From: Streptomyces sp. NBC_01268
GTDB taxonomy: Bacteria > Actinomycetota > Actinomycetes > Streptomycetales > Streptomycetaceae
DNA length: 64,000 nucleotides
Direction of reading: 5' to 3'
Assembly: GCF_036240795.1 (NCBI RefSeq)
Contig: NZ_CP108454.1
Location: 5,702,001-5,766,000 of the forward strand
A program made the translations under genes and the position numbers. The notes beneath the pieces are model-generated. The model searched no databases. It saw only the letters and a list, made by a program, of their open reading frames with translations, and had not been told where the DNA came from. Shown here one piece after another: positions 17,949 through 27,973 of this stretch (position 1 is the first letter of the stretch; each line of letters opens with the position of its first letter).

Positions 17949-18167
17949 TTGAAGCGCGAGATCCACCCCGAGTACGTCGAGACCCAGGTCAGCTGCACCT
18001 GTGGCGCGTCGTTCACCACGCGTAGCACCCTGACCGAGGGCACCATCCGTGCCGAGGTCTGCTCCGAGTGCCACCCGTTCTACACGGGCAAGCAGAAGAT
18101 CCTCGACACCGGCGGCCGCGTCGCCCGCTTCGAGGCCCGCTTCGGCAAGGGTGCGGCCAAGAAGTAG
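17949..18167 (+). CDS. rpmE: 50S ribosomal protein L31, zinc-binding form
   Basis: The 72-residue protein starts with TTG ([14 protein letters not shown]), preceded by AGGAGA; the longer frame from 17847 lacks a ribosome site and the usual L31 N-terminus begins here. Cysteines at positions 16, 18, 37 and 40 (SCTC and CSEC) make it the zinc-containing 'C+' paralogue. In Streptomyces the zinc-free form is normally made under Zur control elsewhere. A T-tailed hairpin follows. Confidence 0.95.
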   Translation: MKREIHPEYVETQVSCTCGASFTTRSTLTEGTIRAEVCSECHPFYTGKQKILDTGGRVARFEARFGKGAAKK

Positions 18168-18176
18168 CACGTCACT

Positions 18177-18220
18177 GCGCCGGTCCTTGGTCGCTCCCGC
18201 TCGGGGCACCGGACCGGCGC
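18177..18220 (+). terminator. Intrinsic terminator after rpmE
   Basis: A 10-base-pair stem (GCGCCGGTCC at 18177-18186 with GGACCGGCGC at 18211-18220) encloses a structured 24-base loop and is followed by TTT, ten bases after the rpmE stop. Confidence 0.8.
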
Positions 18221-18282
18221 TTTGCCGTCCCCGCAGTGGTTCCCGCAGCAGCCCTTTTTGAAATCCACCCCAGGAGCACCCG

Positions 18283-19359
18283 ATGTTCGAAGCGGTCGAG
18301 GACCTGGTCGGCGAGCACGCCGACCTCGAGAAGAAGCTCGCCGACCCTTCGGTCCACTCCGACCAGGCGAACGCGCGCAAGCTCAACAAGCGTTACGCGG
18401 AGCTGACCCCGATCATCGGCGCGTACAAGGCGTGGAAGCAGACGGCGGAGGACATCGACACCGCCAAGGAGCTGGCCGCCGACGACCCCGACTTCGCCGC
18501 CGAGGTCAAGGAGCTGGAGAAGCAGCGCGAGGAGCTGACGGACAGGCTCCGCCTGCTGCTCGTCCCGCGCGACCCCAGCGACGACAAGGACGTCATCCTG
18601 GAGATCAAGGCCGGCGCGGGCGGCGACGAGTCCGCCCTGTTCGCCGGCGACCTGCTGCGGATGTACCTGCGCTACGCCGAGCGCGTGGGGTGGAAGACCG
18701 AGATCATCGACGCCACCGAGTCCGAGCTGGGCGGCTACAAGGACGTCCAGGTCGCCGTGAAGACCAAGGGCGGCAACGGGGCCACCGAGCCCGGCCAGGG
18801 CGTCTGGGCGCGGCTGAAGTACGAGGGCGGGGTGCACCGCGTGCAGCGCGTGCCCGCCACCGAGTCGCAGGGCCGCATCCACACCTCCGCGGCCGGCGTG
18901 CTGGTCACCCCGGAGGCCGAGGAGGTCGACGTGGAGATCCACGCCAACGACCTGCGCATCGACGTCTACCGCTCGTCCGGTCCCGGCGGCCAGTCCGTCA
19001 ACACCACCGACTCCGCGGTCCGCATCACCCACCTGCCGACCGGCATCGTCGCCTCCTGCCAGAACGAGAAGAGCCAGCTCCAGAACAAGGAGCAGGCCAT
19101 GCGCATCCTGCGGTCCCGGCTGCTCGCCGCGGCGCAGGAGAAGGCCGAGGCCGAGGCCGCGGACGCGCGCCGCAGCCAGGTCCGCACGGTCGACCGCTCC
19201 GAGAAGATCCGGACGTACAACTTCCCGGAGAACCGCATCTCGGACCACCGCGTCGGCTTCAAGGCGTACAACCTGGACCAGGTGCTCGACGGAGAGCTGG
19301 ACCCGATGATCCAGGCCTGTGTCGACGCCGACTCGGCCGCCAAGCTGGCCAACGCGTAA
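18283..19359 (+). CDS. prfA: Peptide chain release factor 1
   Basis: The 358-residue RF1 ends translation at UAA and UAG. The codon-recognition motif P-A-T is present in [11 protein letters not shown] (RF2 would have SPF), and the peptidyl-hydrolysis motif is Gly235-Gly236-Gln237 in [11 protein letters not shown]. The ATG follows CAGGAG. The enzyme that methylates this Gln, PrmC, is encoded immediately downstream, the classic pairing. Confidence 0.97.
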   Translation: MFEAVEDLVGEHADLEKKLADPSVHSDQANARKLNKRYAELTPIIGAYKAWKQTAEDIDTAKELAADDPDFAAEVKELEKQREELTDRLRLLLVPRDPSDDKDVILEIKAGAGGDESALFAGDLLRMYLRYAERVGWKTEIIDATESELGGYKDVQVAVKTKGGNGATEPGQGVWARLKYEGGVHRVQRVPATESQGRIHTSAAGVLVTPEAEEVDVEIHANDLRIDVYRSSGPGGQSVNTTDSAVRITHLPTGIVASCQNEKSQLQNKEQAMRILRSRLLAAAQEKAEAEAADARRSQVRTVDRSEKIRTYNFPENRISDHRVGFKAYNLDQVLDGELDPMIQACVDADSAAKLANA

Positions 19360-19407
19360 GGCCGCGCACGACCTTGTAAAGCCCCACCCGCACCACGGAG
19401 GACCAGC

Positions 19408-20253
19408 GTGAACCTGCTGCTTGCCGAGGTGGCCCAGGCCACCCAGCGGCTGGCCGACGCCGGCGTTCCCTCACCGCGTTTCGACGCCGAGGAGCTCGCC
19501 GCGTTCGTGCACGGCGTCAAGCGGGGGGAGCTGCACAACGTCAAGGACGCGGACTTCGACGCCCGCTACTGGGAGGCGATCGCGCGCCGCGAGGCGCGCG
19601 AACCCCTCCAGCACATCACCGGGCGGGCGTTCTTCCGCTACCTGGAGCTCCAGGTGGGCCCCGGCGTGTTCGTGCCGCGCCCGGAGACCGAGTCGGTCGT
19701 CGGCTGGGCCATAGACGCCGTACGCGCCATGGACGTCGTCGAGCCGCTCATCGTCGACCTGTGCACCGGCTCGGGCGCCATCGCGCTCGCCATGGCGCAG
19801 GAGGTGCCGCGCTCGCGCGTGCACGCGGTCGAGCTCTCCGACGACGCGCTCGTGTGGACCCGCAAGAACGCCCAGGGCTCGCGCGTCACCGTGCACCAGG
19901 GCGACGCGCTGACCGCGCTGCCGGAGCTCAACGGCCAGGTCGACCTGGTCATCTCCAACCCGCCGTACATCCCGCTCACCGAGTGGGAGTACGTGGCCCC
20001 CGAGGCCCGCGACCACGACCCGGACATGGCGCTCTTCTCCGGCGAGGACGGTCTCGACACCATCCGGGGCATCGAGCGCACCGCGCACCGGCTGCTGCGT
20101 CCCGGCGGGCTCGTCGTCATCGAGCACGCGGACACGCAGGGCGGCCAGGTGCCGTGGATCTTCAACGAGGAGGCCGGCTGGGCGGACGCCGCCGACCACC
20201 CCGACCTGAACAACCGGCCGCGCTTCGCGACCGCCCGCAAGGCCACCCCATGA
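19408..20253 (+). CDS. prmC: Peptide chain release factor N5-glutamine methyltransferase
   Basis: The 281-residue SAM methyltransferase modifies the GGQ glutamine of release factors. The N-terminal helical release-factor-binding domain is followed by the SAM loop VDLCTGSGAIALAMA near residue 115 and the catalytic NPPY in VISNPPYIP near residue 190. GTG start after GAGGACC, 49 bases after prfA. The next gene (Sua5/TsaC) starts 44 bases downstream, so prfA-prmC-tsaC-phosphatase homologue probably form one unit. Confidence 0.95.
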   Translation: MNLLLAEVAQATQRLADAGVPSPRFDAEELAAFVHGVKRGELHNVKDADFDARYWEAIARREAREPLQHITGRAFFRYLELQVGPGVFVPRPETESVVGWAIDAVRAMDVVEPLIVDLCTGSGAIALAMAQEVPRSRVHAVELSDDALVWTRKNAQGSRVTVHQGDALTALPELNGQVDLVISNPPYIPLTEWEYVAPEARDHDPDMALFSGEDGLDTIRGIERTAHRLLRPGGLVVIEHADTQGGQVPWIFNEEAGWADAADHPDLNNRPRFATARKATP

Positions 20254-20296
20254 CCAACCAGTCCAGGCACGACGCGTACGAGAAGGCAGGCGAGTG

Positions 20297-20944
20297 ATGG
20301 CCCGGCGATACGACTGCAACGAGGCGACGGACCGGGCGACGGGTCTGCGTGAGGCCGCGTCCGCCGTACGCCGCGGCGAGCTCGTCGTGCTGCCCACCGA
20401 CACCGTGTACGGGATCGGCGCGGACGCCTTCAGCTCGGAGGCCGTCGCGGACCTGCTCGCGGCCAAGGGCCGCGGCCGGAACATGCCGACGCCCGTCCTG
20501 ATCGGCTCCCCGAACACGCTGCACGGCCTCGTCACGGACTTCACCGAGCAGGCCTGGGAGCTCGTCGACGCCTTCTGGCCGGGTGCGCTCACCCTGGTCG
20601 CCAAGCACCAGCCCTCGCTCCAGTGGGACCTCGGCGACACCCGGGGCACCGTCGCGATCCGCATGCCGCTGCACCCGGTCGCCATCGAGCTGCTCACCGA
20701 GGTCGGCCCGATGGCCGTCTCCTCGGCCAACCTGACCGGACACCCGTCGCCGGAGGACTGCGACGCCGCCCAGGGCATGCTCGGCGACTCCGTCTCCGTG
20801 TACCTGGACGGCGGTCCGACCCCCGGCATCGTGCCGTCGTCCATCGTCGACGTGACGGGCAAGGTGCCGGTGCTGCTGCGCGCCGGCGCGCTCACCGCGG
20901 AGGAGCTCCGGAAGGTGGTACCCGACCTCGAGGTGGCGAATTGA
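20297..20944 (+). CDS. L-threonylcarbamoyladenylate synthase (Sua5/YciO/YrdC family)
   Basis: The 215-residue enzyme makes threonylcarbamoyl-AMP for the t6A37 modification of tRNAs that read ANN codons. Family signatures are VVLPTDTVYGIGADAF near residues 30-45, the lysine-containing AAKGRGRNMPTPVLI, and SSANLTGHPSPEDC. It is the short TsaC-like form, without the extra C-terminal Sua5 domain. I choose ATG 20297; GTG 20294 is equally possible and adds one residue. The stop overlaps the TTG start of the next gene. Confidence 0.92.
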   Translation: MARRYDCNEATDRATGLREAASAVRRGELVVLPTDTVYGIGADAFSSEAVADLLAAKGRGRNMPTPVLIGSPNTLHGLVTDFTEQAWELVDAFWPGALTLVAKHQPSLQWDLGDTRGTVAIRMPLHPVAIELLTEVGPMAVSSANLTGHPSPEDCDAAQGMLGDSVSVYLDGGPTPGIVPSSIVDVTGKVPVLLRAGALTAEELRKVVPDLEVAN

Positions 20945-21594
20945 CCGCCCCTGAGGGGCGTGGCATAGCGGGGCACCCGAACGACGGCACCACCTTCCGC
21001 ATCCTCCACGTCAGCACCGGCAACGTCTGCCGCTCGCCGATCACCGAGCGGCTGACCCGGCATGCCCTGAGCGACCGCCTCGGCGATCCGCTGGGCGGCG
21101 GCCTCATCGTGGAGAGCGCGGGTACCTGGGGCCACGAGGGCGCCCCCATGGAGGCCAACGCGGAGCTGGTCCTCGCCGACTTCGGCGCGGACCACACCGG
21201 CTTCGTGGGGCGCGAGCTCCTCGACGAGCACGTCATCCGCGCCGACCTGGTCCTCACCGCGACCCGCGACCACCGCGCGCAGGTCATCTCGATGGGCCAC
21301 TCGGCGGGCCTGCGCACCTTCACCCTGAAGGAGTTCACCCGCCTCGTCCGGGCCATAGATCCGACGACCCTCCCCGACCCCCGCGACGGCCACGACACGA
21401 TCGACCGCGCCCGCGCCCTGGTCCGTGCCGCCGCCGCTCTACGCGGGTGGCTCCTGGCCCCGTCGGCCGAGGCGGACGAGGTGAACGACCCGTACGGGGC
21501 GCCCATCACGTTCTTCCGCTCCATCGGCGACGAGATCCAGCAGGCGCTGGACCCGGTCGTGACGGCGCTGACAGGCGTGTCGGCCAGGCGCTGA
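20941..21594 (+). CDS. Low-molecular-weight protein-tyrosine-phosphatase homologue with Ser for catalytic Cys
   Basis: The 217-residue protein starts with TTG at 20941, overlapping the upstream stop (TTGA); the frame extending to 20623 is an artefact. It has the low-Mr PTP fold signature, but the loop reads HVSTGNVCRSP: the nucleophile position of C-x5-R is Ser25 (AGC), while the second, non-catalytic Cys30 and Arg31 are kept. The general-acid motif DP (LPDPRDGHD) near the C-terminus remains. A phosphocysteine mechanism is therefore not possible, and it may be a pseudophosphatase or phosphopeptide-binding protein. It is translationally coupled to the t6A synthase gene. Confidence 0.85.
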   Translation: MTAPEGRGIAGHPNDGTTFRILHVSTGNVCRSPITERLTRHALSDRLGDPLGGGLIVESAGTWGHEGAPMEANAELVLADFGADHTGFVGRELLDEHVIRADLVLTATRDHRAQVISMGHSAGLRTFTLKEFTRLVRAIDPTTLPDPRDGHDTIDRARALVRAAAALRGWLLAPSAEADEVNDPYGAPITFFRSIGDEIQQALDPVVTALTGVSARR

Positions 21595-21719
21595 CGCCGC
21601 TGACGGGGGCTCCGGCGCCCCGGCAGGTGCGCGTGGACCCCGGGCGGCCCCGTGGGGCGGCGAAGGCGGCCCGGCGTGCCTACAGTGGATTTCCAGACCG
21701 CTCACGCCCGGAGCCCCCC

Positions 21720-22979
21720 ATGCCGGTCACCGCGCCTCCCGAGGCAGAACACCAGAGCCCGCTCGACGTGCTGCGCCGCCAGGACCCCGAGGTCGCCGAC
21801 GTGCTGCTCGGCGAGGCGCGCCGGCAGGGGGACAGCCTCCAGCTGATCGCCGCCGAGAACTTCACCTCGCCGGCCGTCCTCGCCGCCCTCGGCTCGCAGC
21901 TCGCGAACAAGTACGCCGAGGGATATCCCGGCGCCCGTCACCACGGCGGCTGCGAGTACGCCGACGCCGCCGAACGGATCGCCGTCGACCGGGCGCGCTC
22001 CCTCTTCGGCGCCGAGCACGCCAACGTGCAGGCCCACTCGGGCTCCTCCGCCGTGCTCGCCGCCTACGCGGCGCTGCTGCGCCCCGGGGACACCGTGCTC
22101 GCCATGGGGCTCGCGTACGGCGGGCACCTCACGCACGGCTCGCCCGCGAACTTCTCCGGCCGCTGGTTCGACTTCGTCCCGTACGGCGTGGACGCGGAGA
22201 CGGGGCTCGTCGACTACGAGCAGGTCGCCGCGCTCGCCCGGCACCACCGGCCCAAGGCGATCGTCTGCGGCTCGATCTCCTACCCCCGGCACCTGGACTA
22301 CGCCGTCTTCCGGTCCATCGCCGACGAGGTCGGCGCCTATCTGATCGCCGACGCCGCCCACCCCCTGGGCCTCATCGCCGGCGGCGCGGCCCCGAGCCCC
22401 GTCCCGTACGCGGACATCGTCTGCGGCACCACGCACAAGGTGCTGCGCGGTCCGCGCGGCGGGCTGATCCTGTGCGGGGCGGAGCTGGCCGAGCGGGTCG
22501 ACCGGGCGGTGTTCCCGTTCACCCAGGGCGGGGCGCAGATGCACACCATCGCCGCCAAGGCCGTCGCCTTCGGCGAGGCGTCGACGCCGGCCTTCACCGG
22601 CTACGCCCATCAGGTGGTCGAGCACGCCCGCGTGCTGGCCGCCGCGCTCGCCGCCGAGGGCTTCGCGCTGACCACCGGCGGCACCGACACCCACCTCATC
22701 ACCGCCGACCCGTCGCCGCTGGGCGTCGACGGACGTACCGCCCGGGCCCGGCTGGCCGCCGCCGGTGTGGTCCTCGACACGTGCGCGCTGCCGTACGGAG
22801 ACGGCCGGGGCATCCGGCTCGGCACGGCCGCGGTGACGACACAGGGGATGGGGGCGCCGGAGATGGCCCGGATCGCCGCGCTGTTCACCGCCGCGCTGCG
22901 GGACGACCCTCGGGAATCGGCCAGGGTACGCGCCGAAGTACGCGATCTGGCCGGGCGTTTTCCCCCGTATGGCCGGTAA
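21720..22979 (+). CDS. Serine hydroxymethyltransferase paralogue (GlyA2-like)
   Basis: The 419-residue fold-type I PLP enzyme interconverts serine and glycine using tetrahydrofolate. The start is the ATG at 21720 (MPVTAPPEAEHQ); the frame back to 21447 overlaps the phosphatase homologue and is spurious. Signatures include LIAAENFTSPAVLAALGS, YAEGYPGARHHGGCEYAD, IADAAHPLGLIAGG and the Schiff-base Lys240 in CGTTHKVLRGPRGG. It departs from canonical GlyA in several loops, for example AHPLG where most SHMTs have AHxxGL. Streptomyces carry more than one SHMT; this one is part of the conserved block next to wecA and atpI. Confidence 0.9.
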   Translation: MPVTAPPEAEHQSPLDVLRRQDPEVADVLLGEARRQGDSLQLIAAENFTSPAVLAALGSQLANKYAEGYPGARHHGGCEYADAAERIAVDRARSLFGAEHANVQAHSGSSAVLAAYAALLRPGDTVLAMGLAYGGHLTHGSPANFSGRWFDFVPYGVDAETGLVDYEQVAALARHHRPKAIVCGSISYPRHLDYAVFRSIADEVGAYLIADAAHPLGLIAGGAAPSPVPYADIVCGTTHKVLRGPRGGLILCGAELAERVDRAVFPFTQGGAQMHTIAAKAVAFGEASTPAFTGYAHQVVEHARVLAAALAAEGFALTTGGTDTHLITADPSPLGVDGRTARARLAAAGVVLDTCALPYGDGRGIRLGTAAVTTQGMGAPEMARIAALFTAALRDDPRESARVRAEVRDLAGRFPPYGR

Positions 22980-23086
22980 AAAGCGGGTCGCCGCAACCGT
23001 TCGTGGAGCCGGTGTGTCCTCGACCATGGGGACGGCCCGGCTAGGGTGTGGGGCTGAGATGGCCAGCGATTCCTGTGGGGCAGCCC

Positions 23087-24391
23087 GTGCGTGATTACCT
23101 GCTGACGCTCTGTGTCACGGCCGCGGTGACCTATCTGCTGACCGGTCCGGTGCGGAAGTTCGCCATCGCGACCGGAGCGATGCCGGAGATCCGCGCCCGC
23201 GACGTACACCGAGAACCGACACCGCGGCTCGGTGGCATCGCCATGTTCTTCGGCCTGTGCGCGGGGCTCCTGGTCGCCGACCACCTGCAGAACCTGAACA
23301 GCGTCTTCGAGCTGTCCAACGAGCCCCGCGCGCTGCTCTCCGGCGCCGCACTGATCTGGCTGATCGGTGTCCTCGACGACAAGTTCGAGCTGGACGCGCT
23401 GATCAAGCTGGGCGCCCAGATGATCTCCGCCGGCGTGATGGTGATGCAGGGTCTGACCATCCTGTGGCTGCCCATCCCCGGCGTCGGCACGGTCGCGCTC
23501 ACCCAGTGGCAGGGCACCCTTCTGACCGTCGCCCTCGTCGTCCTCACCATCAACGCGGTGAACTTCGTCGACGGTCTCGACGGTCTCGCCGCCGGCATGG
23601 TCTGCATCGCCGCCGCGGCCTTCTTCCTCTACGCGTACCGGATCTGGTTCGGCTACACGATCGAGGCGGCCGCCCCCGCGACCCTGTTCGCCGCCATCCT
23701 GATGGGCATGTGCCTGGGCTTCCTGCCGCACAACATGCACCCGGCGCGGATCTTCATGGGGGACTCGGGCTCGATGCTGATCGGCCTGATCCTGGCGGCC
23801 TCGGCCATCTCCATCACGGGCCAGGTCGACCCGGACGCGCTGAAGATCTTCGAGGGCTCGACGAAGGCGGCCACGCACGCGGCGCTGCCGGTCTTCATCC
23901 CGCTGGTGCTGCCGCTGACCATCATCGCGATCCCGATGGCCGACCTGGTGCTCGCCATCGTGCGCCGCACCTGGAAGGGCCAGTCGCCGTTCGCCGCGGA
24001 CCGCGGCCACCTGCACCACCGGCTCCTGGAGATCGGGCACTCGCACAGCCGTGCCGTGCTGATCATGTACTTCTGGTCGGCGCTGATCGCCTTCGGCACG
24101 CTGGCCTACTCGGTGCACTCGACGTCGATGTGGATCGTCCTCGCCGTGGTCTTCCTGAGCGCGGTCGGTCTGGTGCTGCTCCTGCTGCCGCGGTTCACGC
24201 CGCGCGCCCCGCGCTGGGCCGAGGCGGTCGTGCCGCCGCGCTACCGGCGCCGCAAGGTCGTCCCGCTCGCCGAAGTGCCCGAAGGGCCGGAGGAGGAGCG
24301 CGTTCCGGTGCCCGCGGGGGTCAACGGATCGACCGCGATCGGCAACCGGGCGCGCTTCTCCGACCGGAGTAAGGCCGGAGCGCGTGGTTGA
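23087..24391 (+). CDS. MraY/WecA-family undecaprenyl-phosphate N-acetylhexosamine-1-phosphate transferase
   Basis: The 434-residue polytopic enzyme (about 11 membrane segments) loads a sugar-1-phosphate, probably GlcNAc-1-P, on undecaprenyl phosphate to start teichoic-acid or other wall-polymer synthesis. Diagnostic cytoplasmic motifs are DVHREPTPRLGGIAMF, LIGVLDDKFELD, NFVDGLDGLAAG and MGDSGSMLIGL, then the His-rich RGHLHHRLLEIGHSH loop. The cytoplasmic tail (residues about 380-434) is Arg/Pro-rich. I start at the GTG at 23087, after GTGGGG, because the first membrane helix follows at once; a GTG at 23048 would add 13 residues. It may feed the LCP transferase at 16.7 kb. Confidence 0.9.
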   Translation: MRDYLLTLCVTAAVTYLLTGPVRKFAIATGAMPEIRARDVHREPTPRLGGIAMFFGLCAGLLVADHLQNLNSVFELSNEPRALLSGAALIWLIGVLDDKFELDALIKLGAQMISAGVMVMQGLTILWLPIPGVGTVALTQWQGTLLTVALVVLTINAVNFVDGLDGLAAGMVCIAAAAFFLYAYRIWFGYTIEAAAPATLFAAILMGMCLGFLPHNMHPARIFMGDSGSMLIGLILAASAISITGQVDPDALKIFEGSTKAATHAALPVFIPLVLPLTIIAIPMADLVLAIVRRTWKGQSPFAADRGHLHHRLLEIGHSHSRAVLIMYFWSALIAFGTLAYSVHSTSMWIVLAVVFLSAVGLVLLLLPRFTPRAPRWAEAVVPPRYRRRKVVPLAEVPEGPEEERVPVPAGVNGSTAIGNRARFSDRSKAGARG

Positions 24392-24479
24392 CGCACCCGT
24401 TTGCGAATGCCGCATCGGGTGCCAATACCAGACAAGTCGCCCTGCTGTCCTGCACACACGGGCGCGTTAACTCTCAGGT

Positions 24480-24545
24480 GTGACAGTTGGCACACCTCAC
24501 GAGTAAAGACCTATTCAAATAGTTTGTGATACGGTTCACGAGACC
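24480..24545 (+). promoter_or_regulatory. AT-rich putative promoter region of the atp operon
   Basis: Within the 274 bases between the WecA-like gene and atpI, the stretch from GTGTGACAGTTGGCAC to ATACGGTTCACG is markedly AT-richer than its surroundings. TACGGT at 24530-24535 fits a -10 pattern, but no well-spaced -35 can be fixed. No gene is seen here. Confidence 0.35.
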
Positions 24546-24665
24546 CGGCGCCAGTGCCGAAAGACCGTAGTGCGACGGTCCGTTGGCCCCGAGACCCACC
24601 TCGGACCGGGCTTACGCTCGTCCTTGACGACACCATCGCCCCCTCCAGCAAGCGGAGACACCGCC

Positions 24666-25079
24666 ATGCCGTCCAACGACGCACGCCTACTGCTGCACAC
24701 CGCTGTACCCACCGCTGCCGCCGGCGCCATCGCGACCGTCGTCAGTGGTGTCGTCGCGGGCGGCAAGGGCGCTCTCGGCGCCGTCGTCGGCACCCTGGTG
24801 GTGATCCTCTTCATGGGGCTCGGGCTGGTGGTGCTGCAGCGGACGGCGAAGAAGCTCCCGCAGTTGTTCCAGGCCATGGGACTCATGCTCTACACGGCCC
24901 AACTGCTGGTGCTCTTCATCTTCCTGGCCTTGCTGAAGGACACGACCGCGTTCGACTTCAAGGCCTTCGCGTTCACGCTTCTCGCCACGACCGTGGTGTG
25001 GGTCGCCGCCCAGGCCCGGGCCTACATGAAGGCCAAGATCATGTACGTCGAGCCCGATAAATCGGGACCGAAGTCGTGA
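24666..25079 (+). CDS. atpI: ATP synthase protein I (AtpI-like)
   Basis: The 137-residue protein has four hydrophobic segments (about residues 9-28, 36-54, 70-88 and 96-115) and a charged C-terminus (EPDKSGPKS). It is the first gene of the atp operon, where AtpI assists assembly of the c-ring and is not part of the finished enzyme. I use the ATG at 24666, after GGAGACACC; the longer frame from 24570 lacks a ribosome site. Confidence 0.8.
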   Translation: MPSNDARLLLHTAVPTAAAGAIATVVSGVVAGGKGALGAVVGTLVVILFMGLGLVVLQRTAKKLPQLFQAMGLMLYTAQLLVLFIFLALLKDTTAFDFKAFAFTLLATTVVWVAAQARAYMKAKIMYVEPDKSGPKS

Positions 25080-25304
25080 AGGGTAGGGCCGGGATAAAGA
25101 CGAGTTCGGCTTCCTGCTATCGTCCGGTGCCAACTGCGGCACTGCGGGCGCGGGCATCCGAAACGGCGCCTGACCCAGCGCGAGGCTCGATGCCGAACCG
25201 CCGCCCCCTTATCCGTAAGACCAGTCCAGTGCCGACCCGCGGCTGCGTGCCGCGCCGACACAACGAGGTTGCCGTACCTATGCGCCACGCTGAAGGAGCC
25301 CGCG

Positions 25305-26439
<1,135 letters not shown>

Positions 26440-26480
26440 GCCGGACCGACAGCCCGACCCTTTTTACGGAAGGCACTGAT

Positions 26481-27026
26481 GTGAACGCTCTGCTTCTTGC
26501 GGAAGCGGCGGAGCCCCAGCCTCCGCTCATCCCGCATCTCGATGAGCTCGTCATCGGCCTGATCGCCTTCGTCATCGTCTTCGGCTTCCTCGCCAAGAAG
26601 CTCATCCCGAACATCAACAAGGTTCTGGACGAGCGCCGCGAGGCCATCGAGGGTGGCATCGAGAAGGCCGAGTCGGCCCAGATCGAGGCTCAGAGTGTGC
26701 TGGAGCAGTACAAGGCCCAGCTCGCCGAGGCCCGCCACGAAGCCGCGCGTCTCCGCCAGGAGGCGACGGAGCAGGGCACCGCGATCATCCAGGAGATGAA
26801 GGCGGAAGGCCAGCGCCAGCGCGAGGAGATCGTCGCGGCCGGTCACACCCAGATCGAGGCCGACCGCAAGGCCGCGTCCGCCGCGCTGCGTCAGGACGTC
26901 GGCAAGCTGGCCACCGACCTGGCCGCGAAGCTGGTCGGCGAGTCCCTCGAGGACGTCGCCCGCCAGAGCCGCACCATCGACCGCTTCCTCGACGAGCTCG
27001 AGGAGAAGGCCGAGGCCGTCCGATGA
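26481..27026 (+). CDS. atpF: ATP synthase subunit b
   Basis: The 181-residue peripheral-stalk protein has one N-terminal membrane helix (LVIGLIAFVIVFGFLAKKLI, about residues 22-41) followed by a long charged coiled coil (EAIEGGIEKAESAQIEAQSVLEQYKAQLAEAR). GTG start after GGAAGGC. Its stop overlaps the atpH start as ATGA, so the two stalk subunits are translationally coupled. Confidence 0.96.
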   Translation: MNALLLAEAAEPQPPLIPHLDELVIGLIAFVIVFGFLAKKLIPNINKVLDERREAIEGGIEKAESAQIEAQSVLEQYKAQLAEARHEAARLRQEATEQGTAIIQEMKAEGQRQREEIVAAGHTQIEADRKAASAALRQDVGKLATDLAAKLVGESLEDVARQSRTIDRFLDELEEKAEAVR

Positions 27027-27838
27027 ACGGAGCGAGCCGCGAGGCACTGGGCGCCGCACGCGAGGCCCTCGACGCGCTGACCGACAACACGTCGGTCGAC
27101 GCGGCGAAGCTCGCCGGTGAGCTGGCCGCGGTCACCGCGCTGCTCGACCGCGAGGTGTCGCTGCGCCGGGTCCTGACCGACCCGGCCCAGGCGGGCGAGG
27201 CCAAGGCCGAGCTCACGCAGCGACTCCTGGCCGGTCAGGTGGGCGGCGAGACCGTCGACCTGGTCTCCGGTCTGGTCCGTGCGCGCTGGTCGAGCTCCCG
27301 TGACCTGGTCGACGCGGTCGAGGAACTGGCGAACATCGCCGACCTCACCGCCGCCCAGCGGGCGGGCGCCCTGGACGACGTCGAGGACGAGCTGTTCCGG
27401 TTCGGCCGGATCGTCTCGTCCAACCCCGAGCTCCGCTCGGCGCTGACGGACAAGACCGCCACGGCCACGGCCAAGGGCGAGCTGCTGCGCAGCCTGCTCG
27501 GCGGCAAGGCCAACGCGGTCACGGAGCGACTCGTCGTCCGTCTGGTGACCCAGCCCCGTGGACGTAGCCTGGAAGCGGGACTCGAGTCCCTGTCCAAGCT
27601 CGCCGCGGCGCGCCGGGACCGGATGGTCGCGGTCGTCACCTCGGCGGTGCCGCTGAGCGATCAGCAGAAGCAGCGCCTCGGTGCCGTGCTGGCCAAGCTG
27701 TACGGCCGCCAGATGCACCTGAACCTGGACGTGGACCCGGCGGTCCTCGGCGGGATCACCGTGCGGGTCGGTGACGAGGTCATCGACGGCAGCATCTCGG
27801 AGCGCCTCGGCGAGGCGACCCGGCGACTGGCCGGCTGA
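27023..27838 (+). CDS. atpH: ATP synthase subunit delta
   Basis: The 271-residue OSCP/delta subunit links stalk b to the top of F1. The C-terminal domain signature is clear: VVTSAVPLSDQQKQRLGAVLAKLYGRQMHLNLDVDPAVLGGITVRVGDEVIDGSI. It is longer than the roughly 180 residues of E. coli because of the N-terminal extension usual in actinobacteria. Start overlaps the atpF stop by four bases. Confidence 0.96.
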   Translation: MNGASREALGAAREALDALTDNTSVDAAKLAGELAAVTALLDREVSLRRVLTDPAQAGEAKAELTQRLLAGQVGGETVDLVSGLVRARWSSSRDLVDAVEELANIADLTAAQRAGALDDVEDELFRFGRIVSSNPELRSALTDKTATATAKGELLRSLLGGKANAVTERLVVRLVTQPRGRSLEAGLESLSKLAAARRDRMVAVVTSAVPLSDQQKQRLGAVLAKLYGRQMHLNLDVDPAVLGGITVRVGDEVIDGSISERLGEATRRLAG

Positions 27839-27973
27839 CACCAGCCGCCACACCAAGCAAGACAGCAACACATGCGGCCCGGTTGGGCCGTGCAGAGATT
27901 GCAGAAGTTCCTGGGGGTCGGCCCCCAGACCCCTAAGAAACTTCGGGCCCAACAAGGAGAGCAGGGAACCCAG

